A stretch of 64,000 bases of DNA from Enchytraeus crypticus (Eukaryota > Annelida > Clitellata > Enchytraeida > Enchytraeidae), in NCBI GenBank assembly GCA_905160935.1, contig CAJHZI010000382.1:2513501-2577500 (forward strand), written 5' to 3'. Each line of letters opens with the position of its first letter. The stretch's first letter is position 1. A program made the translations under genes and the position numbers. Positions 42,939-54,129 of the stretch are shown here, piece by piece. Under the pieces are notes generated by a model that made no database searches, was not told the origin of the DNA, and saw only the letters and a program-made list of their open reading frames with translations.

Positions 42939-43472
42939 ATGGCTGACCAAAACACAGATATAAGGCCAGGGTCCCAAACCTCCTCGATGTCGAACGCGGG
43001 ACTTACCCCCGATTCGGACCGTGACGACCTGGCACGAGACCTGAATTCCCACGAACTCACCAATAGGGCAGAGGCCATGGCCCTAGCACAGGCGGGAGAC
43101 AAAAACATTCCCACCTTTAGTCGTGACGATCTCGGCGCAGTAGTAGAAAGCGGACATTCAAAATTGGCCGAGTTCCTAGGCCTTCCAATAACAAGGAACA
43201 CACAAGCCACTGACTCAAATATCCAAGGGCCATACTACCACAGCGCGCCGGAGGTCCCCATTAGCTCAGTGGGTGGATGGGGAGGCCCTAACCAACAAAA
43301 ACATTTAATGTTGGAGGGAGCTGAGCAATACCGGCGTCCAAGACCAATCTATGACCCCAAAGATACGGGAAGTGGGCACGTACAAGCCGAGCGTTTCGCG
43401 ACATCGCTATATAATGAATTTATTCTATCGTACTATACTATGTTCTTAAAAGAAAATTTGACATATACTTAA
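42939..43472 (+). CDS. Hypothetical 177-residue ORF, GC-rich body
   Basis: ATG in a good context (GGGAGATGGCTG) opens 177 codons. The first 155 or so residues are hydrophilic and rich in Pro, Gly, Ser, Asp and Glu (start MADQNTDIRPGSQTSSMSNA; later SVGGWGGPNQQKHLMLEGAE). They come from clearly GC-richer DNA than the surroundings. The last 22 residues (SLYNEFILSYYTMFLKENLT region) are AT-rich and hydrophobic, as if the frame ran out of the real gene into flanking DNA. I recognise no domain. The composition fits the N-terminus of a Gag-like or other mobile-element protein, or a first exon of a host gene. The promoter-like motifs 1.1 kb upstream and the repeated leader make a mobile element slightly more likely. 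Confidence 0.45.
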   Translation: MADQNTDIRPGSQTSSMSNAGLTPDSDRDDLARDLNSHELTNRAEAMALAQAGDKNIPTFSRDDLGAVVESGHSKLAEFLGLPITRNTQATDSNIQGPYYHSAPEVPISSVGGWGGPNQQKHLMLEGAEQYRRPRPIYDPKDTGSGHVQAERFATSLYNEFILSYYTMFLKENLTYT

Positions 43473-43516
43473 TTTCTGTTAAATTGAAATTATTCAGAAG
43501 TTATTGTTCTTGTTTT

Positions 43517-43518
<2 letters not shown>

Positions 43519-43587
<69 letters not shown>
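43519..43587. repeat. (TA)n microsatellite
   Basis: Pure TA array. Confidence 0.97.
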
Positions 43588-43591
<4 letters not shown>

Positions 43592-43971
43592 TGTGGAAGG
43601 TTTTTAAAGCAGCTGATCATAGTCGTATGAAGTCCTGCTATATAAAATGCGTTAAATCTTTTTTAACTTCTGAAAATACAGCAGTGTCACTGAAATGCTT
43701 TTATCTACTGGGTTGCCGGTATTTGACACATTATTTTATACAGTATTTGCCACAGTATTTGCCAGTTATATAACTCGGTTAGTTTTTTAAGTGTTGAAGA
43801 GTCTAATAACGCTCTTATTTCTTCCATGTCAAGGTTCTATCTAAGCTGATCACTGCTTTCTATTTAGATTTTGTATCTTTTCATGTTAGGCTACGCAGTT
43901 ATTTTTCTTTTTCTCTCGTTTCTGTCATTGTATCATGCAGTATCTTCCGGACTTATGTCTGAAATAAACGA

Positions 43972-43972
43972 G

Positions 43973-44009
<37 letters not shown>

Positions 44010-44010
44010 A
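43972..44010. repeat. (GAT)n microsatellite upstream of the CULT gene
   Basis: About 12 GAT units end 30 bp before the start codon at 44040. Confidence 0.97.
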
Positions 44011-44039
44011 ACAAATTCAAGACTTGAGATCAATTAAAA

Positions 44040-44157
44040 ATGGCGACTGTTGTGATCAGACACGATGTAAACAAGGTTAAGAACTTCTGGAAGTTGAGTT
44101 CTACTCTGGCGGTTCTTGCTGTTATCTGCCTAACTGACATCGGCTATCGCACTGATG
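44040..44157 (+). CDS. CULT gene exon 1
   Basis: It starts at ATG in AAAAATGGCG and encodes [20 protein letters not shown], then [19 protein letters not shown]. Donor ATG/GTAAAA, phase 1. Confidence 0.75.
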
Positions 44158-47100
44158 GTAAAATTACTATTGCCATTTCTTGTACGATTTATAAATAATT
44201 ATATTGACAGTAGTGCATTTATTTATCTAAATAGAACTCTCATGAGATTTCTGCTAAATTTATTTATGTTCTAAACGAAAGTCTGCATAAAAGTAGCGAC
44301 CATGGGCTCATCCAATGGGGGGATTGCGGGGGACATGTCCTCTCCAGAATCTTGACTGGAGGGGTGCATTTTATGTTCCCCCAACATTTTCAAAAGTTTG
44401 ATTTGAAAATATTAACAATAGCCTGAGATTAATGAACTTTTTGCAGGTGTTATCACTTTTTTTACTCACCCTGTATATGTCTTGGTTCTTCTGATAGAAA
44501 ACTACATTGACTATAGCTAGCATAATTATATTGTTTCAAATGTTAATTGAATTACTGTTCCCTGTAGGGCATCTTTTGTGTCGCCAGTGTGGACATGAGG
44601 TGTTATCGGCTGAGCACTTGTTTAATCATCCCAGTCCTCTCGCTAAGCTCATAAGAAATGATACAATACTTGGTCGTAACAACACGCTCATTCAACTTCT
44701 TCAAAATCCGCAAGGTTAAGCTAATTAAATGTTTATATTTATCTTGATTAAAATCAAAAAAGAGAGAGAGAGAGATGTTTAATTGTTTATTTCAGCATTA
44801 ACTGGACACCAAATGTACTGATACCATATAAGAACACTGACAGGGTTTGTACTTCTAGTTATGGAAGCGTACTTGTGGAATCAATATTTTTTATTGAATT
44901 GTTGTATTGTTGCTGCTGTCGCGCGTCGCTGCAAAGAAGATGATGCGGTTTGTTGTGAGCGATATTTGGGGACTGGGACTTTGGATTTTTTGTTGTCATG
45001 TAGATTTAATTTGTAGATTATGTAGATTTAATTTGTAGGATGTTTTCCAAGTCAATTGTTGAGTTATAGACGATAGGACCAGGAAACTAATCGTAGATGT
45101 TTTAGTTTATAGTACTAGGATACTATTGGTGTAGTTATAGTGGAGTGTCAGTGAGTTTTATAAGTCCAGTAGCCTATAGCAGGTTTTTATATTGTAGCAC
45201 ACTAGTTTTAGTTCAAATTTTACTATAGCACCAGGCTGTATAGATTAGTTCTAGCCTAGTCGTCAGATCTATAAATTACTTATAGGAGTTGTTTTAAGGG
45301 TGGTTCTTTAAAGTTATAGTTTAGCTATTTTGTATTGAGTAGAAGGTGTTACAGTGTTGAATTTGAGTGGAATGTAGGGGTTGTGATTTCGTGCTATGTT
45401 TGATTCTGAGTTTATTATGCCCTCATTAATGTATTAGTGTTCTTATTTTATTGTGTTAAATTCTTCTCTCCTATTTAATTTCTGAACACTAATTTTGTTA
45501 TGTTTTAATTAGTTTAGTGTATACTGAGTTTATCGAGGCCGGAATAGGGTTTAACGTCCGTGTCTGACAATTTGTGAATCAGGCTTAGACCCTGTTCTGA
45601 CAAACACAAGTAGAAATTCTTAGTAATGCAGGCTATCACATAGTTTATATAAAGTAGTACAACAGCCGTCAGGGAAGGTGGTATATGCATCTTATCTATT
45701 TATTTAAGGTAAAATGCAAATTTAAACTGAAATACAATCGTATATCAGAATTAATGAACAACAGAAAGAAAAGAAAAGAAATGACAACATAATCAGATTA
45801 GATAATATTCAACTTTTACCAAAATAACAGTCTGCAAATTGATATTTTTAGCAAAAGTATACAAAATATATCAAAATATAGATATATAACGACTATCAGA
45901 CTATCGTTATATTTATAACGCAAATAAAACAGAAATATTGAAATTTACCAACCATCAATCAATTTAAATTTATATTGCTTGTTGAACTCAGAGAGCTCAT
46001 GTTGTGGATATCACGAAGTATTTGGTTCTAAGAAATTAATATACTTATAGGATTTTTAACATCTGAAGTTTCGTTCTTCTGGCACATAAATAATTGGTCT
46101 CATAGAGCCTTGTATTATTATTTACAATCATACCAGATCTCTATATACTACTCATGGGCACTAGCATGGGCACTAGCATAGTTTGATCTTGGAAATTAAC
46201 CCACTTAAAAATAATTTTGCCCATATTTAATTGATATAACTGATAAATTGGTAATGCGTTAAAATTCATATATGGTTGCTAAGGAGGTCTGTTTGGAGGA
46301 CAGCTCTCCATGTTTTACAATGGTATTTTTATAAGATAAAGTTTTTAAGATACTCAAAGGCTTCAGCAAAGTTAACCATAGTATTTTGTTTAATTTATCA
46401 AACAACAGAAACACTAGGTGACACATGTATAAACTTAGTAAATTTAGAAGTAGACTAGATTTAAGGAAATTTTTCTTTAGTCAGAGAGTTATAAATGCTT
46501 GGAATAGTTTGCCAAGCGAAGTTGTGGAAGCAGAATCAGTGAATGCTTTTAAAAATAAATATGATAAACATAAGAACATATAAATTAGATGCTAATTGCA
46601 TGTTCAGTGTTATACATAGGCTACGTATAAATTTCACATGTTGACATGAAGTCTGTATGATTTGATTTATATTAATTGGTTTTAGTTAAGAGCCTGATAA
46701 GTCTTAAACAAGCATATAATTGCTTCCTGACTCTGTAATGTTATGTTATGTTATGTAGTGGAATGTGGTGACAGTGAGTCAGTTTTATTTGCAATCATCG
46801 TCATCATCCCTTGAACCCCAGTTTAACTAGGGTCATGAAACTCTGTATTTGCAGTAAACATTATTTACTATATAGAACTATGGAATTCAAGCCTAGCAAA
46901 AAAATTAATGGGTCTAATGCTGAAAAAAGTTGACTGATTTGTAGCCATATGATGCTTCCATTGATAATGAAATGCCAGAATATTTTGTGAGTGTGATAAA
47001 TTGTCTGATCTTTTAGCTATATAACCTCTGTATTACAGATCTAGGTATACTCAGTGACGGTCCTTCTGTGGATTTGAACCTGTTGTGTTTTGGTTATTGG

Positions 47101-48046
47101 GCAAGTGCTAAGTGAACTTAGTTGGCTAAATATATTAATATTCTACCTGTACAATTACTACTATTTGATTAATTTACTAATTACTAAAATTTTGGTGCGG
47201 TATTGTTCTAACATACATGTATAATTATTGCATGTATACATGTATAATTATTGCATGCATTATACATGTATAAGTATTGCATTTTACCTGTAATTTATAA
47301 ATCTGAAATTCTTTAGTCTATGCAATTTGTTGGTACTTCGATATGAACTTGTTTTGATGTTATTTTTAGGCAATCAGTTTGAAATAATCACTGCAGTAAA
47401 TGGAGACTTATTTAAAAATGATCAAGTAAGTCAATATGGTAAAGTTTGCCGTATTGAAAACTTTGCTATATAATACTAAATAAGTATTACAATGAAATGG
47501 TAACTTTTTTTAATAAATGTAGACATTAAATGATCTATGAGATATTCCATTAGATTGAAGCTGAAAATTTTTGATTCAAAACCGTCTTAATCCAGTTCTG
47601 AATAAATTTGTTATCTATTGTGTTACTGTGTTAATACTTATATTCATCCTTTGCAATATTTTGATACAATATATGTCACTGTTTTACTATGCCCTAGTTT
47701 CTCTGCTTGGCATACAATAAAGCAATAATAATGATATGGTGCATATATCTCTCCCCTCTCTAGTGATCTCCATCGTCCATGGTACATATTCCTATTTTTG
47801 AGTCTGCTTTCATTCTCCATAAAGAGGACTCCATAGATCAACAAGCTAATTTCTTACAAACGACTATGCTTTACCTATACTTTGTGAAACTTATAGTTTG
47901 GGAAAAAATATGGTTGATGTAGTTTCCCGTTGCGTAGCTTTGTTTATGCTTGTTCGCCTCTTATGATGACACGTGTAGTTAATGGTTGGTCCTTTCTTCA
48001 GTGCCTCAGACACAACATGGTGCATATATATATATATATATATATA

Positions 48047-48111
<65 letters not shown>

Positions 48112-48120
48112 ATGCATGTG

Positions 48121-48180
<60 letters not shown>

Positions 48181-51100
48181 CATATATTCAAAGGAATTTT
48201 ATTTTTATATGAGCTTTTTTGTACATCCATTGTTGCTAAGTTCTTTGCAATTGCTGTAAAATCTTTCCTATGAAATATAGAGATATTTAAGTTTAATTGT
48301 GAAATATATTAAATATCTTAAACAAAAGAAGACTGCCTTTACTCTAAATTATATTATTGCTAAATTTCACTAGTTTTTATTACATAAATATTACATATAT
48401 CAAATGTTGCAAAAAATAAATGTTCAAAAAATACAATGATTGACAATTTTGTGTTTGAAGAAATTTACGGAGTACAGTTGGTTTCCTGGCACTGCTTGGA
48501 GTGTTGCCTTCTGTCCTAGATGTGGACAGCACTTAGGATGGTAACGGTTTCAAGTTCATTTCAGTCTTTCATTCGCACTATCCAACAGAAATTCCTAGTT
48601 TATGCTATTTTTCAATTGACATTTCATTCTTATGGCACTATTTTTGGATATACTATAGTATAAATATATCTTCATTTAGATAAAATTGTTTTCTTAATTC
48701 TGCTGTATATAATACATGCGTGACCTCAAAATGTTGTGTAAAAATTAACTTAAAAGCTTATAAGTTGAGGTATAGCTGCATGCTAAAGAGAAATATATGT
48801 GTTATATGAATATATATGTTATATGTTATATATTATATATTATATATATGTTATATATTATATATTATATTATATATTATTATATGTTATATATTATAGT
48901 TATATGAATATATATGTTATATAGAGAAATATATGTATATGAGAGATATATGTGTTTATTTCAGCATCAACACCAAATCACTGACAAACACAAATAGAAA
49001 TAAACATTCAAATGAAATAAAATTTAAAAATTCCCAGAAACACAATGTGGCAAACAGTCTATAAACACCGGAATAATGGCTGTCAGGGAAGATGATACAC
49101 ATCTTATCTAGCTGACCACCGTCTATAACTCAATAGTGACATATAATGCAAAATCAACTGAAATAAAAATTTATCTCAGAATTAATGAACAAACTAAAAG
49201 GAAGGAAAATAAATTACAAATTAATCTGATTAGAAAGCAGTTAGCTAAGGCACAATTCTATCTGAACATTTGCACAAAAAACGAAAATATAGACATTTAC
49301 AAGCCATCAAACAATATACATTTGTAACGTTTGATGAATTCAGCTAGAGACCTCGAACTGCGGATATCAGGAGGTATTTGGTTCCAAGAATTCACATACT
49401 TATAGGCATAAGATTTAAAAAATTCTGAGGTTGTTCTAGCACACAAATAATTGGTCTCGGTGAGCCTGGTATTATATACAAACGAAATCTGATTGTCAAT
49501 CAAAATACATCTCATGGATTCTGACATAGTCAGATTGGGAAAATTAATACATTTAAAGACAAGTTTACCAGTAATTGGAATAACTGAAAAATTGGTAATA
49601 CATTATAATTCATATAAAGTTGTTTAACATTATGAAAGTTATGTTTATTCTGTAAAGTTCTTAGAATACAGTTACATGCAACATGTAAGGGTTGAAGCAA
49701 CTGTTTGGTTGTATTTGCATAAACTTCAATTCCATATTGAGTCCTTCATTGCACCAATGATAGGTATAATTTCTACGACAATTCATAGGAATAAAATCTC
49801 TACGATTGTATAACATACTATTAAAATTATTAATTTTAAAGATGAATGATTTAATATGATCACCAAAAGTCAAATTTTCATCTAATGTAAAGCCTAAGAA
49901 TGTGGTAACATATGTTCTATTAATGCAGTTATTATCAAGGGATACACTTAAATTGTTAGATCGAATAACAGCTTCATCATCTTTAGTGGGGTAGAATAAA
50001 ACATACGAAGACTTCGAGCAAGTTACTCTTAGCTCGTTACTTATAAACCATTTACTTATTTCAGAGCAACCTAGATTCGTAGAGATAAACAATTCATCAA
50101 TAGACTTATGTTTAACAAACAAATTAGAATCATCAGCATACAGTTTAATGGACCCAAAAGTACAGGCATTATGAATATCATTCATATAGATTATAAAAAG
50201 CAAAGGTCCTAAAATGGAACCTTGAGGAACACTGATACTAAGAGGTAACACACTAGATATACTGTCACAAATTAAGGTGTATTGTTTTCTTCGAGATAGA
50301 TAAGAGCTAAACCAATCATAGGCAGTACCACGTATTCCATAAAAATGCAATTTGTGAAGCAGAATATTATGACCAACAGTATCAAATGCTTTTGAGAGAT
50401 CTAAAAATATACCAAGTGTCTTGTTTTTATGATTATGTGCAGAAGAAAAGAAAGAGGTAAAAGGTGAAAGAGTGTTTTTCAGAAAAATAACAATATAATC
50501 CGAATGGAGAAATTTAAGCATGGATTTATTTTGACTGGTAATTTTCAGATATGAATGGAACTTAAATACATTAAAATTTCCAGTAGTTTTGCAGTTGTTG
50601 TGCTATTTAACACAATCTTGCTTCTGTTCTATTGTATAGGTGGTTTCAACCTGTGAAATATTCAGAGGTAGATTCAAAATCCGACAAAGCCTTCATAGAG
50701 AGTGATGATGATGATGACCAAGTAACTAGTACTCAAACGTTCTTTGGTCTGATATTAGATCATCTTCTACATGAGGACTGTAGGTGTATACATATCCTAG
50801 TAATCTTTTATGTATTCATGTTGTACATGTATATTTCGCAACTCTCTCTCTCTCTTAGTGCACTGTCTCCTGGCAGGTCCATGGTATATAACGCCTCCAC
50901 ATTTCTCTATCTTCCGCTTTCCTCTTCATGTCCACATTTCAGTGAATCTTTAAATCATCTACATTCCTAATCTCGGCCTGCCTCTGCCTCTATTTCCTTC
51001 CATTCTGCCTTCTATGACCTCTTTAAGTAGACTTTCTTAACTATAATTGTTTAATATTTATTTCATAATTAGAGACTGGGCCATAAAAATTGAACCCCCT

Positions 51101-53851
51101 AAAGAAGATTTTCCTTGCCTTCCATACCTGATATAATTTGTCTTGTAAATTTCTACCTTCATTGTTGGTTCCGTTCTACTCTTGTGCTCCAAATTTCACT
51201 GAAATACTCGTAGTAAAAGTCGAGTTCTACCTTTTTTACCTATTTACCCTGCTTTTCATTAACAAATTTCTCAATTACGCACAATTAATATTTCTATAAT
51301 AGGTTGGGCCTAAAATGGACTGTTTATTCTTTTTATTAAAAAACATTAGTGTAGCAACTCTTCGATTTGTTTACCTTCAACTATAATGTATGATTGCAAT
51401 CTTTTCAGAAACAGGTATAGTGCTTTAATTAATGATAGAAGCTCTGAGTAGCTCGTTAATAAACTGTAATTAATCTTTTAATTGTTTTGTCATTGGTTTT
51501 GAGCTCAGATTACTGTAACATCTCAGTAGTCACGTAGAAGCTACATTACTTCTCATTTCTTTCCAAATATGATCAGCTAATGGTTTCAAATCAGGTGAAC
51601 GTGAAAGTTTACAACATGGCTCCATGATTATGTCAAGAAGATCAAGAAAATGAAAGTCATCAGTGGACGTGAATCCAAGCACTAATTTACGTAGCTCATG
51701 CTTCAAGACGCAACTAGTGTGGACAAAATTTATGGGTTTTTGTGAGGTCCCTAATTTTCTAGCCCAGTATAACAAACGGGGCTACACATATTAGGAGATT
51801 CCAGCATTAAGTTGTGACTTAAAGGAAAACATTGCAATCGGTTAAACTTTCTAAAAACACTATAACTCAGTTATATGTAGACTGCATTCACATCAAAATG
51901 TTAAAATCCAAATGGTAGGGTTGTGGCGCAAGGAAGGGTATAGTTTGCCAATCGTTTTACCTTCAGAAAATATCAAGTTGTTGTAACTTGCAGGATTTTT
52001 AATATCCACAAAGCCGATTAGAGAGCCGAATTCGATTACTTATATTTATTATTTATTTTGTGTACTGTTCATATGGTTACACGCTTGACACACCACACGA
52101 GTTAAAGAGTTTTTTATTGTTTTCGTTAGTTTCATCTTCCTCTCCATGGTTAATCGTAAACGTAATCTTTTGATAGCACATTGATTACAGCTGGCGCGGG
52201 TGTAGGAATAACCTTCCGAAACCCTGGGGATTTCTGTCATGAAAGGTTGTCAACATTCCAAGGTGGTTGCCAATCCAAGTATTAACTTGACCCGACATGG
52301 TTTAGCTTCATTTACTTATGTGCAGTTAAACCAAGCCCGCCCGATCCCACCCCAGATTGTTATGCTGAAAGACTTTTGTTTTGTTATGTATAACTATCAT
52401 GAAGCAAAATTCTAAGATGCGCCCTAAGTGGTTGGTAAGTTTTATGCAAGATGCAATTTACTGAGCTAAATTGAGCTTATTTCATTTGTAATTGAACACT
52501 GGAATTACTGAAATTTTAAAATTGAATTAAAGAAAGGTTGCATAAATTAGTTGCAACTCCTAATATTGTTGTTGTGTTTAATGAATAACTAATAACTAAT
52601 AATGACTGCATGCTAAGTTCTGAGAAATTGTAAATGGAATGTGTATTTATTAAGATAAAACATGAAAAAAACTAGTCAGTTTGTACATTGTGTGTTTCTG
52701 ATAGTTGGAGATTCGCTGCTGATAATACCCAAATCCTACTACAGCTGAAGCTCTCTGTCAATCCACATCTCTTGGTTCATCGTGCCTCTTGTTAAGTGTA
52801 GCAAAATCTATCTGTCCAGTTAGCGGTTCATCTACTATGACGATCTAAAGCAGTCTGCTTGGATTGCTTCAATACCGACTTGACTTACGGTTGTTTATTG
52901 CTATTGTATTTGTTTTAGAGGTAATATATAGAGGTAATATATATTGTTGCCTTTTGCATATATTAGCAACACCTATTAGAATCATTCTAATTGAAATGAA
53001 AAATTTGTCATGATTGATTGAATGTAGATGGCATATCTCAATATTGTTATAGAGAGGGTTAGACTACTAAATCAAGACGAGATGCAGAGGCAGTTGGGTT
53101 GACAATTATTATTACAAATAGTAAATATGAAATACTTAATATCTAGATAGGTAATTTTCAGATTGTAATTTGGGATAGTAACACTAAATCTGGCCTGATC
53201 AAATGTTGCAAACTTGTGTATTTTCTTGCTGCCTCCTGCTTTGAAAATTGTGTATTGCACAGTTTATTCACTATTATGAAATTACTGAATATTTTTATTC
53301 ATTTCTAGTTAATTGCTTGCAAAAATAAATTTTGTTATCTGTAGACATAGTAATTGTTAAGGTTTATTCCGTTACTTGATATTTAGTATCTTTTCAATTT
53401 GTCTTTTGATCTTTGATCACTTGAAATAATTACAAATCCCTGTGGTTGTATCTTGTGAAAATATTGTCATGTTAACCGGTGAGCGGTTAACGATTATTTA
53501 ATTAGTAATTACAGTATTTTGGATGGAATTTCTAATAAAACTTCAAAATGGCCTTTCTATTTTAAAAGACTTAAATCAGTGATGATTAGTAGTGCTTATA
53601 GTATGCAATAATGATGCAAACGAAAAAAAGTAGATTATGCTGGTTTATACTATACCCTAAGTGCAGGATACGATATGTTGCTTTGGAATTAATCTCAAAT
53701 ATAGATTTGGCCGTCCTCATATTTAGCTGAAATGATCTTTTAAATAGCTCTAGACTTATTATTGTATATTATTGTAAATGTATCTTTTTTTTTCAGGAAC
53801 TGTATGGACTACGAAGAATTTATCGAACTTATTCTGCTCAGTAGTTCATAG
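44040..53851 (+). CDS. Secreted-type CULT-domain (cereblon-like) protein, six exons
   Basis: Joining 44040-44157, 44568-44714, 47370-47425, 48461-48540, 50640-50783 and 53797-53851 gives exactly 600 nt: 199 codons plus stop, with phases agreeing at all five introns. Residues 1-40 look like a signal peptide or anchor (hydrophobic [13 protein letters not shown] after a basic stretch). Residues 41-165 form the CULT domain, the cereblon fold that binds thalidomide-type glutarimides and cyclic-imide degrons. Zinc ligands are C44-x2-C47 and C125-x2-C128. Pocket tryptophans are W114, W120 and W134; their spacing (6 and 14), and the 5 residues from W120 to C125, equal those of human cereblon W380/W386/W400 and C391. 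There is no LON domain or DDB1-binding part, so this is the stand-alone form. A DDDDD acidic loop (residues 155-160) and a short acidic C-terminus follow. LINEs fill introns 2, 4 and 5. Confidence 0.88.
44320..44400. repeat. GGGGGA/TCCCCC transposon-like scrap in intron 1
   Basis: GGGGGGATTGCGGGGGACAT and a later TTCCCCCAAC, with CTCTCCAGAATCTTGACTGG between them, look like the remains of a small inverted-repeat element. The ends are not defined. Confidence 0.3.
44568..44714 (+). CDS. CULT gene exon 2
   Basis: Acceptor TTCCCTGTAG (AG 44566-44567), donor CAAG/GTTAAG. It encodes [12 protein letters not shown], the first zinc CxxC, and ends LIQLLQNPQ. Phase 1 at both ends. Confidence 0.88.
45600..46275 (-). 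mobile_element. CR1/L2-type LINE family G, inverted 3' fragment
   Basis: It is collinear with 49060-49630: CATCTTATCTA, TATCAGAATTAATGAACAA, GATATCACGAAGTATTTGGT then TCTAAGAA, CACATAAATAATTGGTCTC, and AAATTGGTAATGCGTTA. It lies in intron 2 of the CULT gene, antisense to it. Many indels are present. Confidence 0.7.
46333..46760 (+). mobile_element. CR1-like LINE family F, 3' end with (GTTAT)n tail
   Basis: It encodes, with a frameshift near 46440, the ORF2 C-terminus [20 protein letters not shown] then [20 protein letters not shown]. The 3' UTR carries GTCTTAAACAAGCATATAAT and GCTTCCTGACTCTGTAAT, ending GTTATGTTATGTTATG. It is nearly identical to the complement of 55352-55760, and its tail matches the 5S-derived SINE. 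It lies in intron 2 of the CULT gene in sense orientation. Confidence 0.88.
47370..47425 (+). CDS. CULT gene exon 3
   Basis: Acceptor TATTTTTAG (AG 47368-47369), donor TCAA/GTAAGT. It encodes [18 protein letters not shown]. It enters at phase 1 and leaves at phase 0. Confidence 0.85.
47760..47905 (-). mobile_element. Repeat family B, inverted 3' fragment
   Basis: The minus strand carries CAAAGTATAGGTAAAGCATA, TAGCTTGTTGATCTATGGAG then TCCTCTTTATGGAG, and AAGCAGACTCAAAAATAGGA, matching the family B 3' block order. It lies in intron 3. Confidence 0.55.
48024..48179. repeat. (TA)n array in intron 3
   Basis: Interrupted TA repeat. All frames through it give YI repeats only. Confidence 0.97.
48461..48540 (+). 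CDS. CULT gene exon 4 (zinc and tri-Trp core)
   Basis: Acceptor GTGTTTGAAG (a weak pyrimidine tract), donor GATG/GTAACG. It encodes [18 protein letters not shown] then PRCGQHLGW: two pocket tryptophans, the second CxxC, and TG of the third tryptophan. It enters at phase 0 and leaves at phase 2. This exon is the strongest match to cereblon. Confidence 0.92.
48785..48955. repeat. TATATGT/TATATTA low-complexity tail of LINE G
   Basis: Irregular TATATGTTATAT repeats adjoin the 3' end of the inverted family G LINE and are probably its expanded tail. Confidence 0.7.
48956..50545 (-). mobile_element. CR1/L2-type LINE family G with long reverse transcriptase frame
   Basis: A 286-codon frame (50521-49661, minus) holds RT motifs in order: [20 protein letters not shown] (first Asp), [33 protein letters not shown] (the YADD catalytic pair) and [20 protein letters not shown]. 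Downstream, with a frameshift near 49600, a C-terminal part reads [20 protein letters not shown] (49527-49297). The 3' UTR extends to the TATATG-rich tail. The 5' end is truncated, with no endonuclease domain. It lies in intron 4 of the CULT gene, antisense. The unbroken catalytic core suggests a fairly recent insertion. Confidence 0.88.
50640..50783 (+). CDS. CULT gene exon 5
   Basis: Acceptor CTATTGTATAG (AG 50638-50639). The donor I chose is TGTAG/GTGTAT (GT 50784-50785) rather than GACT/GTAGGT seven bases... earlier in the exon end, because the earlier site would create an immediate stop at the next junction. It encodes [20 protein letters not shown], the acidic loop, and [16 protein letters not shown], which matches the last strands of the CULT fold. 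Confidence 0.85.
50837..51035 (-). mobile_element. RTE-like LINE family A, inverted 3' fragment
   Basis: The minus strand ends CCTGCCAGGAGACAGTGCAC then TAAGAGAGAGAG. Upstream it carries the GGCAGAGGCAGGCCGAGATT block. It lies at the start of intron 5 of the CULT gene. Confidence 0.88.
51530..51775 (-). other. Unassigned 81-codon open frame in intron 5
   Basis: It ends [20 protein letters not shown]. 'SPDLKP...IW' faintly resembles the SPDLNPIE..W motif of Tc1/mariner transposases, but the rest does not, so I make no functional call. Confidence 0.2.
52135..52350 (-). mobile_element. 5S-derived SINE, inverted copy
   Basis: The minus strand reads TGAAGCTAAACCATGTCGGG, then AAGTTAATACTTGGATTGGC and AACCACCTTGGAATG (the 5S box C region), then CCCCAGGGTTTCGGAAGG, CGCGCCAGCTGTAATCAATG and AACCATGGAGAGGAAGATG. 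It lies in intron 5 of the CULT gene. Confidence 0.85.
53797..53851 (+). CDS. CULT gene exon 6 (terminal)
   Basis: A strong acceptor (CTTTTTTTTTCAG, AG 53795-53796) is followed by [17 protein letters not shown] and a TAG at 53849-53851. An AATAAA at 54888-54893 could serve as a poly(A) signal about 1 kb on. Confidence 0.7.
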
Positions 53852-53894
53852 TTCTTAACGTAGTTGATTATCTCTAAAGACGGTGGCTATCTAA

Positions 53895-53896
<2 letters not shown>

Positions 53897-53929
<33 letters not shown>

Positions 53930-54120
53930 GTGCACTGGCTATTGGCAGGTTCATGGTATATAATCTCCACTCTTTCTTCGGATGTCTTCCGATTTCATCC
54001 CCATGTCCTCATACGAGTAGATCTTTAAATCATCTAACATTCCTAACCTAGCCTCTGCTTAGATTTCCTGCCATTCTACAGTCTATGACCTCCTTTAGTC
54101 AACCAACTTTCCTTCGAATG
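53897..54120 (-). mobile_element. RTE-like LINE family A, inverted 3' fragment with (GA)/(TG) tail
   Basis: The minus strand ends CCTGCCAATAGCCAGTGCAC, then a (TG)n and (GA)n tail at 53898-53930. Upstream are ATTTAAAGATCTACTCGTAT and an AATGGCAGGAAATC block. It inserted in the 3' untranslated region or flank of the CULT gene. Confidence 0.8.
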
Positions 54121-54129
54121 GGTCGTAAT

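Noticed and set aside
51530-51775. Tc1/mariner transposase C-terminus
   Set aside because: Only SPDLKP..D.IW is reminiscent; there is no DDE/DDD catalytic block and no inverted ends nearby.
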